A stretch of 64,000 bases of DNA, taken from positions 337,985,076 to 338,049,075 of the forward strand of contig CM068368.1 in assembly GCA_034769895.1 (NCBI GenBank), given 5' to 3'. Both the position numbers and the translations under genes were made by a program. Under the pieces are notes generated by a model, which saw only the letters and a list, made by a program, of their open reading frames with translations, was not told the origin of the DNA and searched no databases. The first letter of the stretch is position 1. Each line of letters opens with the position of its first letter. Positions 1 through 10,028 of this stretch are shown here, in pieces. The DNA is from Magicicada septendecula. Lineage: Eukaryota > Arthropoda > Insecta > Hemiptera > Cicadidae.

Positions 1-114
1 CTTGACATAAACTGTCCCTACTGCAGGCAAAATGACTTTCTCTGTGGTCTTTTCTGTCTTTATCATTGGTACAGTATGTCCAGAAATTTTTGTTGGTTGT
101 GGCTTCATGAACTG

Positions 115-486
115 CTAGACTTCAATTTTAATTTGTTCTCTTATGTTTGTAATTGAGTCTTTTACTACAGATATTTTTTCTGACATTGTTTGTTCTATAT
201 TTGATACAGATTTTTTGACTGTAGACAATCTTACCTCTTGACCATTCAGATCACAGCATAATTCCCCTAAGTCACCATGTAGGAGACCCAACTCTGCAGT
301 AGTATGTTCTTGCAATTGTTTTTGCATAGCTTCAAAAAGAGCTTCCGTTTTATCTGCTTCCTGCTTACATTCTTCTGCCTGTTGTCCTTCTGACTCGAGC
401 AACAGTGCATTTTGTCTTTCTTCTGTTTCCAGCATTAGTGCTTTCTGACATTCTTTTGCCTCTTCTCTTTCCTGCCTGCGTTTTTC
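115..486 (-). pseudogene. coiled-coil ORF fragment, gag-like or unknown
   Basis: The reading frame is open from a stop near 486 to a stop at 115, with an ATG at 435. The roughly 106-residue product is rich in Glu, Gln, Lys and Leu, with heptad-like spacing, and looks like a coiled coil. It has one pair of adjacent cysteines and no catalytic motif. Coiled coils of this kind occur in the gag proteins of insect LTR elements, and the setting is repeat-rich, so a retroelement relic is likely. That is inference, because no capsid or zinc-knuckle motif is visible. The left window edge may cut the locus. Confidence 0.35.
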
Positions 487-487
487 A

Positions 488-987
488 TCCTGTCGTTTTT
501 TGTTTATCTTTTTTCATCCTAGTCTCTTACAATAAATCAAATAAATATTGTTCACACACAATAATAATGTCAACTAATAGAGTTTTGCACAATTATAAAA
601 CACATAACACTTCGCCACAATACTTCGAACCGCTCTGGTATTCCACTTAAACTGAATCACCACTTAAGTAAATCACCACTTAAACCATAGCCAAGAAACA
701 GAATGCAGAATGTTGTGTAATGGCATAAGAAAATAGTATTATAGGTTATATAGTAAGTGAGCCTCCAGGTGGTCTAGTGAAATAGTTGCCTTACCCACTA
801 AAAACAAACCTAAAAACCTTAATAACTCCGGAGACCAGCCTGGAACTGTTTGAACCTACTGCAAACAAAATAGCAAACATATCACACTGTTTATTTACAC
901 GTTTCCACTTTTTTTTCGTTTGGACGGTCCAGGTAAAGAGAAGTCTGTGGTGGATGTCTCTGGTGGAGATAAGTCATGATTCTCCAT
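488..987. other. no gene seen
   Basis: A+T-rich sequence between the coiled-coil fragment and the XPG-like pseudogene. Short open frames on both strands have biased composition and no recognisable motif. Confidence 0.5.
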
Positions 988-3625
988 TCACTCGATGATA
1001 CCCAGAGCGTTGTCGTCCTCGTCATCGCTGTCAAAGACTTCTGGAACATTGGCACATGACTGACCGTTGCAGTGCTTGCAGATTGGAGAACATTTCAGTC
1101 CTGCTTTTTTGCAGCTGCAAGCACCACTGCACCCTTTCTTACAGGTGCATGAAATGAATTTGAGCAAGGATTGTGGAGCCGGATCCTTTGTAGTCGTAAT
1201 AGGGGTGAGGCCCTGACTGCTACGCATCCAGCCCCATTTCACAGGATTTTTTTCTACTCCCAACCACATTTGGACTTGGTGGTAAGTCCTGAGAGAATGA
1301 TATCGGGCAGCATCTCTTGTTGGTGGCAGTCGTGCTAAACTTGATTTATTCTTCGTCACTGATTTGACGAAGTTGTGATAATGCAACTCGTCGAGCGTTT
1401 GGGTCTCCATGTCTCCACCGTACAAAGTAACGAGGAATCGTTCTCCCACCTCAGCTATCTTCTCAGTGCAAGTGTCTGGCTGTGAAAAAACTGAGACCAT
1501 TTGTTGCAACTTTGGGGACTTATCGAGGGCAGAACAGAATTTATTCTTCCTATGGCCATACAGGGCAGAGGTGGTGTCGCAACCACTGAAGGCATGGAGG
1601 AAAATAATTGCATCCTGTGAACTGTGTTTGAATGAAGTAGTGGAGTACAGTACCTCTGCAAGTTCACCTTTCCCAGATTTCTGGAAATGAATGTTTTCCA
1701 CTCCGGAAGCCAAACTTGTGAGTAGAACCAGGAGATCTATGTCCTCCTACGATAACGACGTGGTCAAAAAAAGAGGCCTTAGAAATTGCTGTCGTCACAA
1801 TTTCCACATCAGCATCTTCTGTAGCCTGTTTTACCTTGAAATCATGTTTTTCCAGTTTAAGTTTAAGGAGGGCAATGAGATTTATCTTGTTTTTCTCATT
1901 AGCAAGAAATTTGTCTTGGGGAACCATGACAACTGTCAATTCATTAAATACTATGTCAGCGGAACTTTGAGTTGTTGACCGACGCTGTCTTTCTGCACTC
2001 TTAGTAGTTTTCTCTGCTGCATCCGTGTGGTAGCCATCAAACACAATTGAAACATTTCGACCATAGTGATTTTCAACATACCTCACATATTTGTCGAGTA
2101 TCGCTGTGATGGAATCATTTCGCTTCCAGATGACTTTGTGCAGAAGAAACCCTCCGTCCAGTATCAGAAACTTCGTGCCTTCAAATGTCGCATCACTCTT
2201 GAGTGGTGTAAAGCAAGAGTAGAATGTTGACTTCGTTCCTTTTCGCATTCCTTCTTCGGAAAACAAGGACATCGGGAAGGGTGCAAGTTCGAACTGGAAG
2301 TATTCCATCAGATGTTGGTCCGACTGCTTAGCAATACAAACTCTTTGGAAAAGAGTCAGAGGATCAATGACAACAAGCTTATTCCCCACCTTCACTGAAC
2401 TGGTGACTGAAGATAGTGAGACAACTTTGTCCTTATGTTTGAACTCGACACTCTCAAAGTCACTACCAACTATGTTGTTGATACCAGAAATCCCAATGTC
2501 TTGCGCCAAGTGGCAATTAACCTCCTCACCACCGACAACCCCCAGTACTGATACACGTTATGCTATCATTTGTAGGGAATGGGTAGTGTTGACCAAACCA
2601 CTGTGCAAGTTTTCCTGCATCCTCGTCGTCTCGAATAGTATGGGAAACCCTCATGTCGACATGCTGCTCTACTGTAGCAGAACTGATGTTACAAAATGTC
2701 TCAACCTCGTCACAAATATTTTGTAAGAACGCCATTCCCAATGTCCACCGTGAGAGTACACTGTCGGTAATCCCTCGTCCATGAGTAAGACCTCCATAGC
2801 TTTTCATTGATTTCATCAATGTCTGCTCGATGGTCATATCTGACCATATTCCCACAAAGAGCTTATCAGAGCGCCGAACAGCAAAATCTCCTTGAGAAGT
2901 GAATCTTTGGTATTCAGCAGGGTCCATTTTTTCTTCGTGCGTTAGCATATCCTGCAAGTACAGGTGTGCACTTTTTGCATAAAAAAAATGACCTGCCGCA
3001 TGGAAAAATGGGACCATTTTACCAACAGTGATCACATGTAAGTTCCAGTCACCCATACGCTCTGCTTTTATAAATAATCTTATCAGGGTCGTCATTCGGA
3101 AATACTGGACCCATAGCTTTGCGGTGCGTTGTCGAATGCAAACTGCAAGAATGCATCCTTCTCAATGATAACTGAGTTATTCTGCTGCAAAATTCCTGAT
3201 GACTGTAAAAGTGCTGCCTCATTATAAGCTGTCACAAAACCTATTGCTGCAAGAAGGTTAACAAGATGTTTTGAACCAAATTTTCTGTACATGTATGCAC
3301 TAATGCCAGTCAAAAGAGAGGATATGAATGATTGAGGCCTGACAGCCGATATGACCACATGTGCGAGTGCCACACATTTCTTTTTCCATTTATCCAGTGG
3401 CTCATGCTTATGTTTCACAATAACAGATTCGAGAAATAATTGCAATGACTCCACACTGACAGAATTCGCATCACACAAAAAGTTGTCTGATGGTTGATAT
3501 TCATTAACATTGTACTCTTGCGCTCGGATGTCTTCCAAAACTATATCAGCAGCAGCTTTGACAATGCGGAGCTGTTCTCCTTGGAGGTCTACTTTTCTAT
3601 TATTATATACATACTGTACCACCAA
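988..3625 (-). pseudogene. XPG/FEN-like (PIN-fold) protein with Cys-rich tail, C-terminal two thirds
   Basis: Four overlapping frames (3625-3092, 3095-2526, 2509-1664, 1713-988) read in order as one protein. The second half has a nuclease-like layout: ILDGGF, then FDGY with a nearby KSAERQRR, then EDADVEI, a degraded IDLL-type strand, and HAFSGCDTTSALYG. In the XPG/FEN family the matching acidic residues bind metal. The last 60 residues hold a CXC-like cluster (CTCKKGCSGACSCKKAGLKC) and an acidic end. Visible breaks are one extra G in a G-run near 2535, about 2 bases lost near 1748, and a frame change or deletion near 3093. The N-terminal part lies at 7936-8830 beyond a PLE insertion. It resembles multicopy genes of unknown function seen in many invertebrate genomes, possibly mobile-element cargo. 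The nuclease activity is inferred from motif order only. Confidence 0.6.
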
Positions 3626-3652
3626 AATCAGTAAAATTCCATTTTTTAAAAT

Positions 3653-3699
3653 AATGAATAAGGCCTTTTCGAAATATTAAATTTCATCATCAGTTCATA
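3653..3699 (-). ncRNA. hammerhead ribozyme motif, outer PLE left arm
   Basis: On the - strand: ATGAA, CTGATGA, one extra T, a stem II hairpin of GAAAT pairing with ATTTC, GAAA, AGGCCT, TA, then TTCAT. Stem I is five perfect pairs (ATGAA/TTCAT), and the cleavage site would follow the TA. The layout is that of a type I hammerhead with a tiny stem III, a class reported for PLEs. The extra U after A9 departs from the textbook core but is shared by every copy in this window. Confidence 0.65.
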
Positions 3700-3896
3700 C
3701 ACTGTAATGTTCCTGTTATGATGTTTTTCTTTAAATGTATAACTGTTGTTAACTGTGTCTACTACCTCTTACTGTACTTCATTTTGAACTTTCCACTGCC
3801 ATCATTATTGGGTGAAACCAAGCCAGATATGTATTGAAACAATTGATCATTTTCAAATATTGTCTGTTGATTCATCAATTTGTCATATTTTTTATG

Positions 3897-3900
<4 letters not shown>

Positions 3901-3949
<49 letters not shown>
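3901..3949. repeat. (TA)n microsatellite
   Basis: About 24 TA units at the left junction of the inner PLE. A matching TA run lies at the right junction (7651-7676), so the inner element probably inserted into a TA array. Confidence 0.9.
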
Positions 3950-3951
<2 letters not shown>

Positions 3952-4047
3952 CAATCACTTTCTGCTACAGTCCGTTTCTTGATGTATATAATACTATAAT
4001 ACTTATAACTATTTTACCTCAAGATGTATTTTTTCCTTTAGGGACAT

Positions 4048-4078
4048 GTTTCGGGAGATCCTGTTCTCCCATCTTCAA
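4048..4078 (-). ncRNA. degenerate hammerhead-like motif, inner PLE inverted tail
   Basis: Inverted copy of the motif at 7560-7604: TTGAAGA, extra T, GGGAGA hairpin to TCTCCC, GAAA, CATG, TC. C3 of the core is T, so activity is doubtful. Confidence 0.4.
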
Positions 4079-4692
4079 CCTTTGCCATCTTGCTTCTGGT
4101 GCAGTATTTGTGTGTTGGCTTCTGGATGTTATTATGGTGGTTTGTTGGTCTTTGGTCCTTCAATGTTGCATTATTGTGTGTGGTTGTGGTATCTGTTTTT
4201 GTATTTTGTGTATTTTCGATGTTGAGTGCTTTGAATATTGTGTCATGTTTTGTATTGGTTTGTATTTGTTCTGGTATTAATTTGTTTTGTGTTTTATGTT
4301 TGTAAATCTGTAAATTTTCCCAAATGTTCATTATGGTGCCTTTGTGTGGTATATGTTTTATTGTATATTATATATTGTTTTATTGTGTGGTATATGTTTT
4401 ATATGTGTGGTAAATAAAACATATACCACACAAAGGCACCATAATGAACATTTGGGAAAATTTACAGATTTACAAACATAAAACACAAAACAAATTAATA
4501 CCAGAACAAATACAAACCAATACAAAACATGACACAATATTCAAAGCACTCAACATCGAAAATACACAAAATACAAAAACAGATACCACAACCACACACA
4601 ATAATGCAACATTGAAGGACCAAAGACCAACAAACCACCATAATAACATCCAGAAGCCAACACACAAATACTGCACCAGAAGCAAGATGGCG

Positions 4693-4735
4693 AAGGTTGA
4701 AGATGGGAGAACAGGATCTCCCGAAACATGTCCCT
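4693..4735 (+). ncRNA. degenerate hammerhead-like motif, inner PLE 5' pseudo-LTR
   Basis: The direct 5' copy of the same motif lies upstream of the main ORF. In PLEs a hammerhead in the pseudo-LTR can set the 5' end of the RNA. Here stem II is a perfect GGGAGA/TCTCCC hairpin and GAAA is kept, but core position C3 is T. Confidence 0.4.
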
Positions 4736-5006
4736 AAAGGAAAAAATACATCTTGAGGTAAAATAGCTATAAGTATTATAGTATTATATACATCAAGAAA
4801 CGGACTGTAGCAGAAAGTGATTGAAATAATATAACCATACAAGGTAAATAAGCCTACAGTGAAAAAACGAAAAGTGAGGTTATAAAACAAAGCAAAAACA
4901 AAAGTGTATAGTGAAGAAAAAAAAATAGTGAAGTGAATAGCAAATAAGTGAAATCAACTACCAAATAACAGATAACAAATCATCTCTCACATAAATATAC
5001 ATTAAC

Positions 5007-7604
5007 ATGTACACAAACAACATAACCACAATTCCATATAACCACATTACCAAATTGTTAAACAAATTTCAAACACGAAAAAAACAACTAATGAACACAA
5101 ACATAAACATATACTTCAATAGACAATGCCAAAAACATAAATTAACACCTAAATACATCAACATAAACACAAACAACAAAAATATGACTGCACAAAAAAC
5201 TATAAAACAAGCACAAAGGCTATGGATACAAAACGAAATTAATCAATTATACAGTAAGAAAAATAGCATAACACTAGACATATACAAACTACACTTAGAG
5301 CTAACAAATTTATTACATCCAATCACTTGGAACAATAAATACAATAACATAGAAAATAAAATAAGATTTGAGAAAAACAAAAAGACTTATACAATCAACA
5401 AAAAACTTAACACATTAAAACAACAAAACAAAAATAAACACACATTTTACCCTCGAACCATTAACCTCAGCAATACAGAATTTAACAAAAAAGAAACAGA
5501 ATATTTAAACAATATGTCAAAAACTAACATAACCCAAAATGCAAACAAAAATCTAGAAAATTTAATAGTAGAAACAGAATTTGCCATTAACCTAATAAAA
5601 GACAATATACAAGAAGAAAAAAGAACAGAAGCAACACATATAATTAAAAAAATAATCACTAGCGAAATGAAAAACAAAGATAAACAAAAGAAAAACAATA
5701 AAACAATAAAAGAAATTAAAAATAAAGTAAAGAACAATAATTTAATAATAACTAAAGCAGACAAAAGTCAAGCAACAGTAATCATTGATAAAACAGACTA
5801 CATCAAAAAAACCGAAGACTTCATCAACAATAATAAATGCGTACAACTAGATAAAAACCCAACAGAAAACTATCTTAAACAAACAATAAAACTAATAAAA
5901 ACAAATAAAAACATTTTCAACAATAAAAACATAGACATATATATAAACAATAATCCAGAACCACCTAAAATGAACAGCCTAATAAAAATACACAAATTAA
6001 ACAACCCAATACGTCCATTAATCAATTTCAAAAAAGCTCCTACATACAAAATAGCAAGAATAATAGCACAAAAACTAAAAAATAACCATCTAACAAATAA
6101 CCATCATAACATAAAAAATACATACGAATTAATAGACAAACTAAAAATAATAAATATAAATGAAAATACATTTTTCACATCATATGACATAACAAACATG
6201 TACACTAATATCCCAGTAGAAGAAACAATTGACATAATAATAAACAAACTTATAGAACAAAATGAAAACAAACAATATATAACCGAAATAAAAAATAGTC
6301 TCCAACTAATACTAAAACAAAATTACTTTGAATTTAATAGCAAAATTTATCAACAGAAAGAAGGTTTAGCAATGGGATCACCATTATCAAGCATAATAGC
6401 AGAAATATTCCTACAACATATAGACACCAAAATACAAAATATCATAAAAACACATGACCCAGATGGCATATGGATAAGATATGTAGATGATGGACTATAT
6501 GTATCAAATAACAAAAACACAAATGCAGAGAACATACTGAAACAAATCAATAACATACATCCCAAAATACAATTCACAGAAGAAAAAGAAAAACATAACA
6601 AAATCAACTATTTAGACATAACCATCACAAGATACAACAAACACATACAATATGCAATATATAGAAAACCAACTTCCACTAACATCATTATACCTAACCA
6701 TTCTGACCACCCACCACAACATAAAATGGCAGCATTTTATTCGTTATTTAACAGAATGTACAAAATACCCCTAAACAAACAAGAAACTGACAAAGAAAGA
6801 AATATAATATACCAAATTGGTTATGCAAATGGATACAATAAAAATACTATGATCAAAATAGAAAATAAAATCAAATACAAAATAAAAACTGAACAATTAA
6901 GAATTAATCAAACTGAACAACACATAAATAATAACAACAACAAAAAATGGGCCACATTCACATATATAAATAATAAAATGTCAAAACTAACAAAACTATT
7001 TAAAAACACAGATATAAAAATAGCATACAAAACTAATAAAAATAAATTACTAAATCTAAATAACTCACACAACAAAGATAATACAACAACCAACGGTATA
7101 TACAAAATTGAATGCCAAGATTGCAATAAATGTTATATAGGACAAACAAAAAAACAGCTGAAAAAACGTTATTTTGAACACCTAAATGCATACAAAAAAC
7201 CAAACATATATAAATCCAATTTAGCCACACATGCAATAAACACAGGACATGAATTCCCAGACATAACCAATGTAACACTAATAAAACATATACCACACAA
7301 AGGCACCATAATGAACATTTGGGAAAATTTACAGATTTACAAACATAAAACACAAAACAAATTAATACCAGAACAAATACAAACCAATACAAAACATGAC
7401 ACAATATTCAAAGCACTCAACATCGAAAATACACAAAATACAAAAACAGATACCACAACCACACACAATAATGCAACATTGAAGGACCAAAGACCAACAA
7501 ACCACCATAATAACATCCAGAAGCCAACACACAAATACTGCACCAGAAGCAAGATGGCGAAGGTTGAAGATGGGAGAACAGGATCTCCCGAAACATGTCC
7601 CTAA
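5007..7604 (+). CDS. Penelope-like reverse transcriptase with GIY-YIG endonuclease
   Basis: This 865-residue protein copies the element's RNA into the genome. The N-terminal 240 residues are Lys/Asn-rich and poorly conserved. RT motifs follow: ITKADKSQATVIID near 250, KMNSLIKIHKLNNPIRPLIN near 325, SYDITNMYTNIP near 395, GLAMGSPLSSIIAEIFL near 455, and the catalytic YVDD near 490. A linker (KMAAFYSLFNRMYKIPL) is typical of PLEs. The GIY-YIG nuclease starts near residue 700 with GIYKIECQDCNKCYIGQT, including the CxxC that marks EN-positive Penelope types, and has an Arg a few residues on. There is no stop or frameshift. I kept the first ATG (5007), since nothing upstream reads in frame as PLE. 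The last 14 codons overlap a hammerhead-like motif. Family assignment is firm; present activity is inferred. Confidence 0.95.
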   Translation: MYTNNITTIPYNHITKLLNKFQTRKKQLMNTNINIYFNRQCQKHKLTPKYININTNNKNMTAQKTIKQAQRLWIQNEINQLYSKKNSITLDIYKLHLELTNLLHPITWNNKYNNIENKIRFEKNKKTYTINKKLNTLKQQNKNKHTFYPRTINLSNTEFNKKETEYLNNMSKTNITQNANKNLENLIVETEFAINLIKDNIQEEKRTEATHIIKKIITSEMKNKDKQKKNNKTIKEIKNKVKNNNLIITKADKSQATVIIDKTDYIKKTEDFINNNKCVQLDKNPTENYLKQTIKLIKTNKNIFNNKNIDIYINNNPEPPKMNSLIKIHKLNNPIRPLINFKKAPTYKIARIIAQKLKNNHLTNNHHNIKNTYELIDKLKIININENTFFTSYDITNMYTNIPVEETIDIIINKLIEQNENKQYITEIKNSLQLILKQNYFEFNSKIYQQKEGLAMGSPLSSIIAEIFLQHIDTKIQNIIKTHDPDGIWIRYVDDGLYVSNNKNTNAENILKQINNIHPKIQFTEEKEKHNKINYLDITITRYNKHIQYAIYRKPTSTNIIIPNHSDHPPQHKMAAFYSLFNRMYKIPLNKQETDKERNIIYQIGYANGYNKNTMIKIENKIKYKIKTEQLRINQTEQHINNNNNKKWATFTYINNKMSKLTKLFKNTDIKIAYKTNKNKLLNLNNSHNKDNTTTNGIYKIECQDCNKCYIGQTKKQLKKRYFEHLNAYKKPNIYKSNLATHAINTGHEFPDITNVTLIKHIPHKGTIMNIWENLQIYKHKTQNKLIPEQIQTNTKHDTIFKALNIENTQNTKTDTTTTHNNATLKDQRPTNHHNNIQKPTHKYCTRSKMAKVEDGRTGSPETCP
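7560..7604 (+). ncRNA. degenerate hammerhead-like motif inside the ORF end
   Basis: TTGAAGA at 7564-7570, extra T, GGGAGA/TCTCCC stem II (7572-7589), GAAA at 7590-7593, CATG, TC, then CCT, which can pair with AGG just upstream (stem I). The same bases encode the last residues of the PLE protein (VEDGRTGSPETCP). C3 is T, which would make the C3-G8 pair a wobble. Confidence 0.45.
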
Positions 7605-7650
7605 AGGAAAAAATACATCTTGAGGTAAAATAGTTATAAGTATTATAGTA

Positions 7651-7676
<26 letters not shown>
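7651..7676. repeat. (TA)n microsatellite
   Basis: TA run at the right boundary of the inner PLE, mirroring 3901-3949. Confidence 0.85.
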
Positions 7677-7682
<6 letters not shown>

Positions 7683-7832
7683 TCTAACTGTATAATGTCA
7701 TTTTTATTATTGTTTATTTCCACTATTTCCATATTGTTGGTTATATTTGTTATACTATGATTCATACTAATAAGGTGATCTGCTATGTTGGAGATTCCCG
7801 TTTTTTTTATTATTAAAAATTTATTATCAGCG

Positions 7833-7880
7833 TATGAACTGATGATGAAATTTTAGTATTTCGAAAAGGCTTTATTCATT
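7833..7880 (+). ncRNA. hammerhead ribozyme motif, outer PLE right arm
   Basis: ATGAA (7834-7838), CTGATGA (7839-7845), extra T, hairpin GAAAT...ATTTC, GAAA (7863-7866), AGGCTT, TA, then TTCAT (7875-7879). Stem I pairs perfectly over five bases. It is the inverted partner of 3653-3699; the two differ in the stem II loop and in one stem III base. Confidence 0.65.
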
Positions 7881-7935
7881 ATTTTAAAAAATGGAATTTT
7901 ACTGATTTTGGTGGTACAGTATGTATATAATAATA

Positions 7936-8830
7936 TTATAACAAATCAGTGGCATAATGTTTGGCAAAATAGTCTACTTTTTTGTTCTCATACCAACTGT
8001 TGGTGAGTATTTTGTAACCAACAGTTTTAAAACAAACGACTGATGACTTGTTGGCAGTCCCAGCTATGACTACATCTTCTACAAACTTCTTCAAAAGGTG
8101 TTGTTTGACTGGCCTCGCGTCAGGAACAAACTCTCCTTTAATCTTACTCATCAGTTCCTCCAGTGAGAACTGGCATTCTTCACTGTTCTTGATGAGGTAT
8201 GAATACATTTCCTCCATGGCTGCTTCAACCTGTGTAGCTGGCCGAAACCCTCTCTTTCGACCTGATGCTGAAACCTGATACAACTTTTTGTGACACATAT
8301 TATGGTACCTCACATCTGCTGCCACCAAGTCTTGTACACTTTCCAGCCGCCGTATTATCTTTGTACTCCACTCATCAACTCGCTTCTCAGCTGCTTTTAT
8401 CATTGTTTCTTTTATCTCCAACTTCTGTACACAGTGAACTTCGTTTCGCCTTGAAAACGGCAATTTTGATTGAAGTAGAATAAATTCGTCAGTAATTAAC
8501 TCCTCACACAAAAAAACAACTTGATTTAAAATTGAAATTTTCGATGCTCGACCTACAAGAAACACTGGGCTGTGGAATAGAGTCACCTCCACGACGGATG
8601 GAAGCCAAAATTAATTTTTCATCACTATAACGTTTTCCGCAGGAAATGTGAACCTTAACTTCTTTTAAGACTTGGTTTAAACGTTTATTTTCGCGAAGTT
8701 TCCGTCTTTCACTCGCCTGAATAAAAGTATTTATACCTCTTTCTTTCACGACAACTGTATCATCTTCGTCCATCAACTCGCGACAAATAAAACATATATC
8801 AGTCGGAACCGACATTTCGCACAAGAACAC
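7936..8830 (-). pseudogene. XPG/FEN-like Cys-tailed protein, N-terminal third
   Basis: Two overlapping frames (8830-8504 and 8592-7936) read as one N-terminus, starting MFLCEMSVPTD at 8830. It has a CFICRE cysteine pair, then VHISCGKRYSD, and later DVRYHNMCHKKLY. Paired Cys/His of this kind suggest a small zinc-binding module. The frame changes at a run of seven T near 8515, a typical slippage site. The frame runs to a TAA created at the PLE junction (7936) and continues biologically at 3625. An upstream promoter is not evident. Function is unknown; see the entry at 988-3625 for the nuclease-like half. Confidence 0.6.
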
Positions 8831-9345
8831 AAATAATATGAACTCAGAAAAAATACCGCACTCGCTCTTTCGAAACTCGAAACAAACTGAAGAACAGGTG
8901 GAGTGGAGCGGATGACAATGGAAAGGGTTCCCCCTCTCTCACACTTCCACCCCTCATTCTCTCGTAACAATTAACAATTGCACCCTCTACCTCTGGCATT
9001 CAACAATGATTGGAACATTGTTGAACAATCCATAACAATACCTGGCCTTCCCCCAGTGACTTATAATAAGCAAAAAAGATAAAAGACTCATCTCATCGGG
9101 GAGCCAAAAGGTCATACACCTGTCCTGTTAATAACAGGCAAGCTCGACCAAAAAATGAACGTCACAATAATTGATTTATTTTAATATTCGATTAGCTTAT
9201 ATAATAATAATATTCTTTCTAAGCAACTTGTAATTAAGAGATCGTAATTAGAATCTGCTGAATGTATTGCCTGATGAATACTTATAATCTGAAAGTCGAA
9301 AAATGTTTTCGAAATGGGTGTCTACTGTCCATTACCCTTTTTTTT
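8831..9345. other. no gene seen
   Basis: Upstream flank of the XPG-like pseudogene. No promoter or ORF can be supported. A CTGATGA near 9264 followed by GAAA lacks convincing stems. Confidence 0.5.
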
Positions 9346-9346
9346 T

Positions 9347-9715
9347 TTAGAACTTTGTACCTTGGTTGTTGTTCAGTTAGAAAAAAAAGTTACATACAAA
9401 AGTTGTAGTACATTTTGTGTTATTTAAAATTGAGTATAAACATGTTTGAGCTACGTCGCTTAGAAAAACAGATATTTAGCGAAAACCAAAAAAAGTATGC
9501 ATGTTTTTTGCGAATTTTCAAAAATTGACCAATTTTTCAAAGCTCTGTAGCCCGGTTGCTGTTAGGTTTAGAAAAAAACATTACTTACAAAAGTGTTAGC
9601 AATTTGCATGCTCTTTAAAATTGAATATGACCATTTTTGAGCTACGTCACTTAGAAAAAGGAGATATTTAGCGTAAACCAAAAAAAGTCCGAAATTTTGA
9701 TGGTTTTTGGAGCAC
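9347..9715. repeat. two diverged tandem units of about 190 bp
   Basis: The stretch from 9347 (ACTTTGTACCTTGGTTGTTG) and that from about 9538 (AGCTCTGTAGCCCGGTTGCTG) align along their length. Both share TTGAGCTACGTC, CTTAGAAAAA and GATATTTAGCG in the same order. The offset is about 188-190 bp. This could be satellite-like or an internal duplication in an unknown element. Confidence 0.7.
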
Positions 9716-9948
9716 TGCGGCGAACGCACAAGTCTTTCAATGTCAAAAACTTGGATTTTTTATATTCACCATACACCTGACAATATGAAAAAAAATTTGA
9801 ATTACCCGACCTTTTGCAAGGTAGACCTCTTTTTTGGTACAATTTGACTGGCCTAACAAGGCAATTTACTGTATTTCATGTTAAACTTTCCCAGTAGTTG
9901 AAATCTTAACCTATTTCTTTCCCCAATTTTTAATCATTTGTAGCTGCT

Positions 9949-9951
<3 letters not shown>

Positions 9952-10025
<74 letters not shown>
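9952..10025. repeat. (CT)n microsatellite
   Basis: About 37 uninterrupted CT units. Confidence 0.95.

Positions 10026-10028
<3 letters not shown>

Larger units (their letters stand above)
3950..4835. repeat. large palindrome (about 430-bp arms)
   Basis: Arms at about 3950-4385 and 4405-4835 are near-identical inverted copies, each containing the C-terminal 97 codons of the PLE protein plus its 3' flank. The short centre near 4390-4400 is A+T-rich. One C/T difference near 4767 versus the matching left-arm base is visible. Such a structure extrudes easily and is prone to assembly error. Confidence 0.85.
3950..7650 (+). mobile_element. inner Penelope-like element, apparently young and coding-intact
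   Basis: The layout from left to right is: an inverted copy of the element's own 3' end (3950 to about 4385), a direct copy of the same segment (about 4405-4835), a leader, one 865-codon ORF, and the 3' end again. This is the pseudo-LTR plus inverted-tail layout known for Penelope. The three copies of the last 97 codons (4038-4331 inverted, 4444-4737, 7311-7604) translate identically. That implies recent integration or ongoing conversion. The + strand is extremely A-rich, giving a protein dominated by Asn, Ile and Lys. Confidence 0.85.
3599..7934 (+). mobile_element. nested PLE insertion splitting the XPG-like gene
   Basis: About 105 bp at 3599-3703 reappear inverted at 7830-7934 with few changes. 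These outer arms carry a hammerhead motif each and look like the tail of one PLE family in foldback form. A second, younger PLE (about 3950-7650) sits inside, flanked by TA-repeat runs. Outside the arms the XPG-like frame resumes on both sides: it stops right after the right arm at 7936 and reopens inside the left arm at 3625. The exact target duplication is obscured by TA-rich ends. Confidence 0.75.

Noticed and set aside
3834..4280. Hydrophobic 148-codon + strand frame, like a membrane protein
   Set aside because: It is antisense to the PLE inverted tail and runs through the TA repeat. The hydrophobicity comes from reading A-rich coding sequence backwards.
4038..4331. Separate 97-codon gene on the - strand (and 4444-4737 on +)
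   Set aside because: Both are duplicated ends of the 865-codon PLE ORF, not independent genes.
7033..7552. Cys/Val/Leu-rich - strand frames, like membrane proteins
   Set aside because: Antisense shadows of the A-rich PLE ORF.
9264..9310. CTGATGA followed by GAAA, hammerhead-like
   Set aside because: Stem II is weak and neither stem I nor a UH site can be paired.
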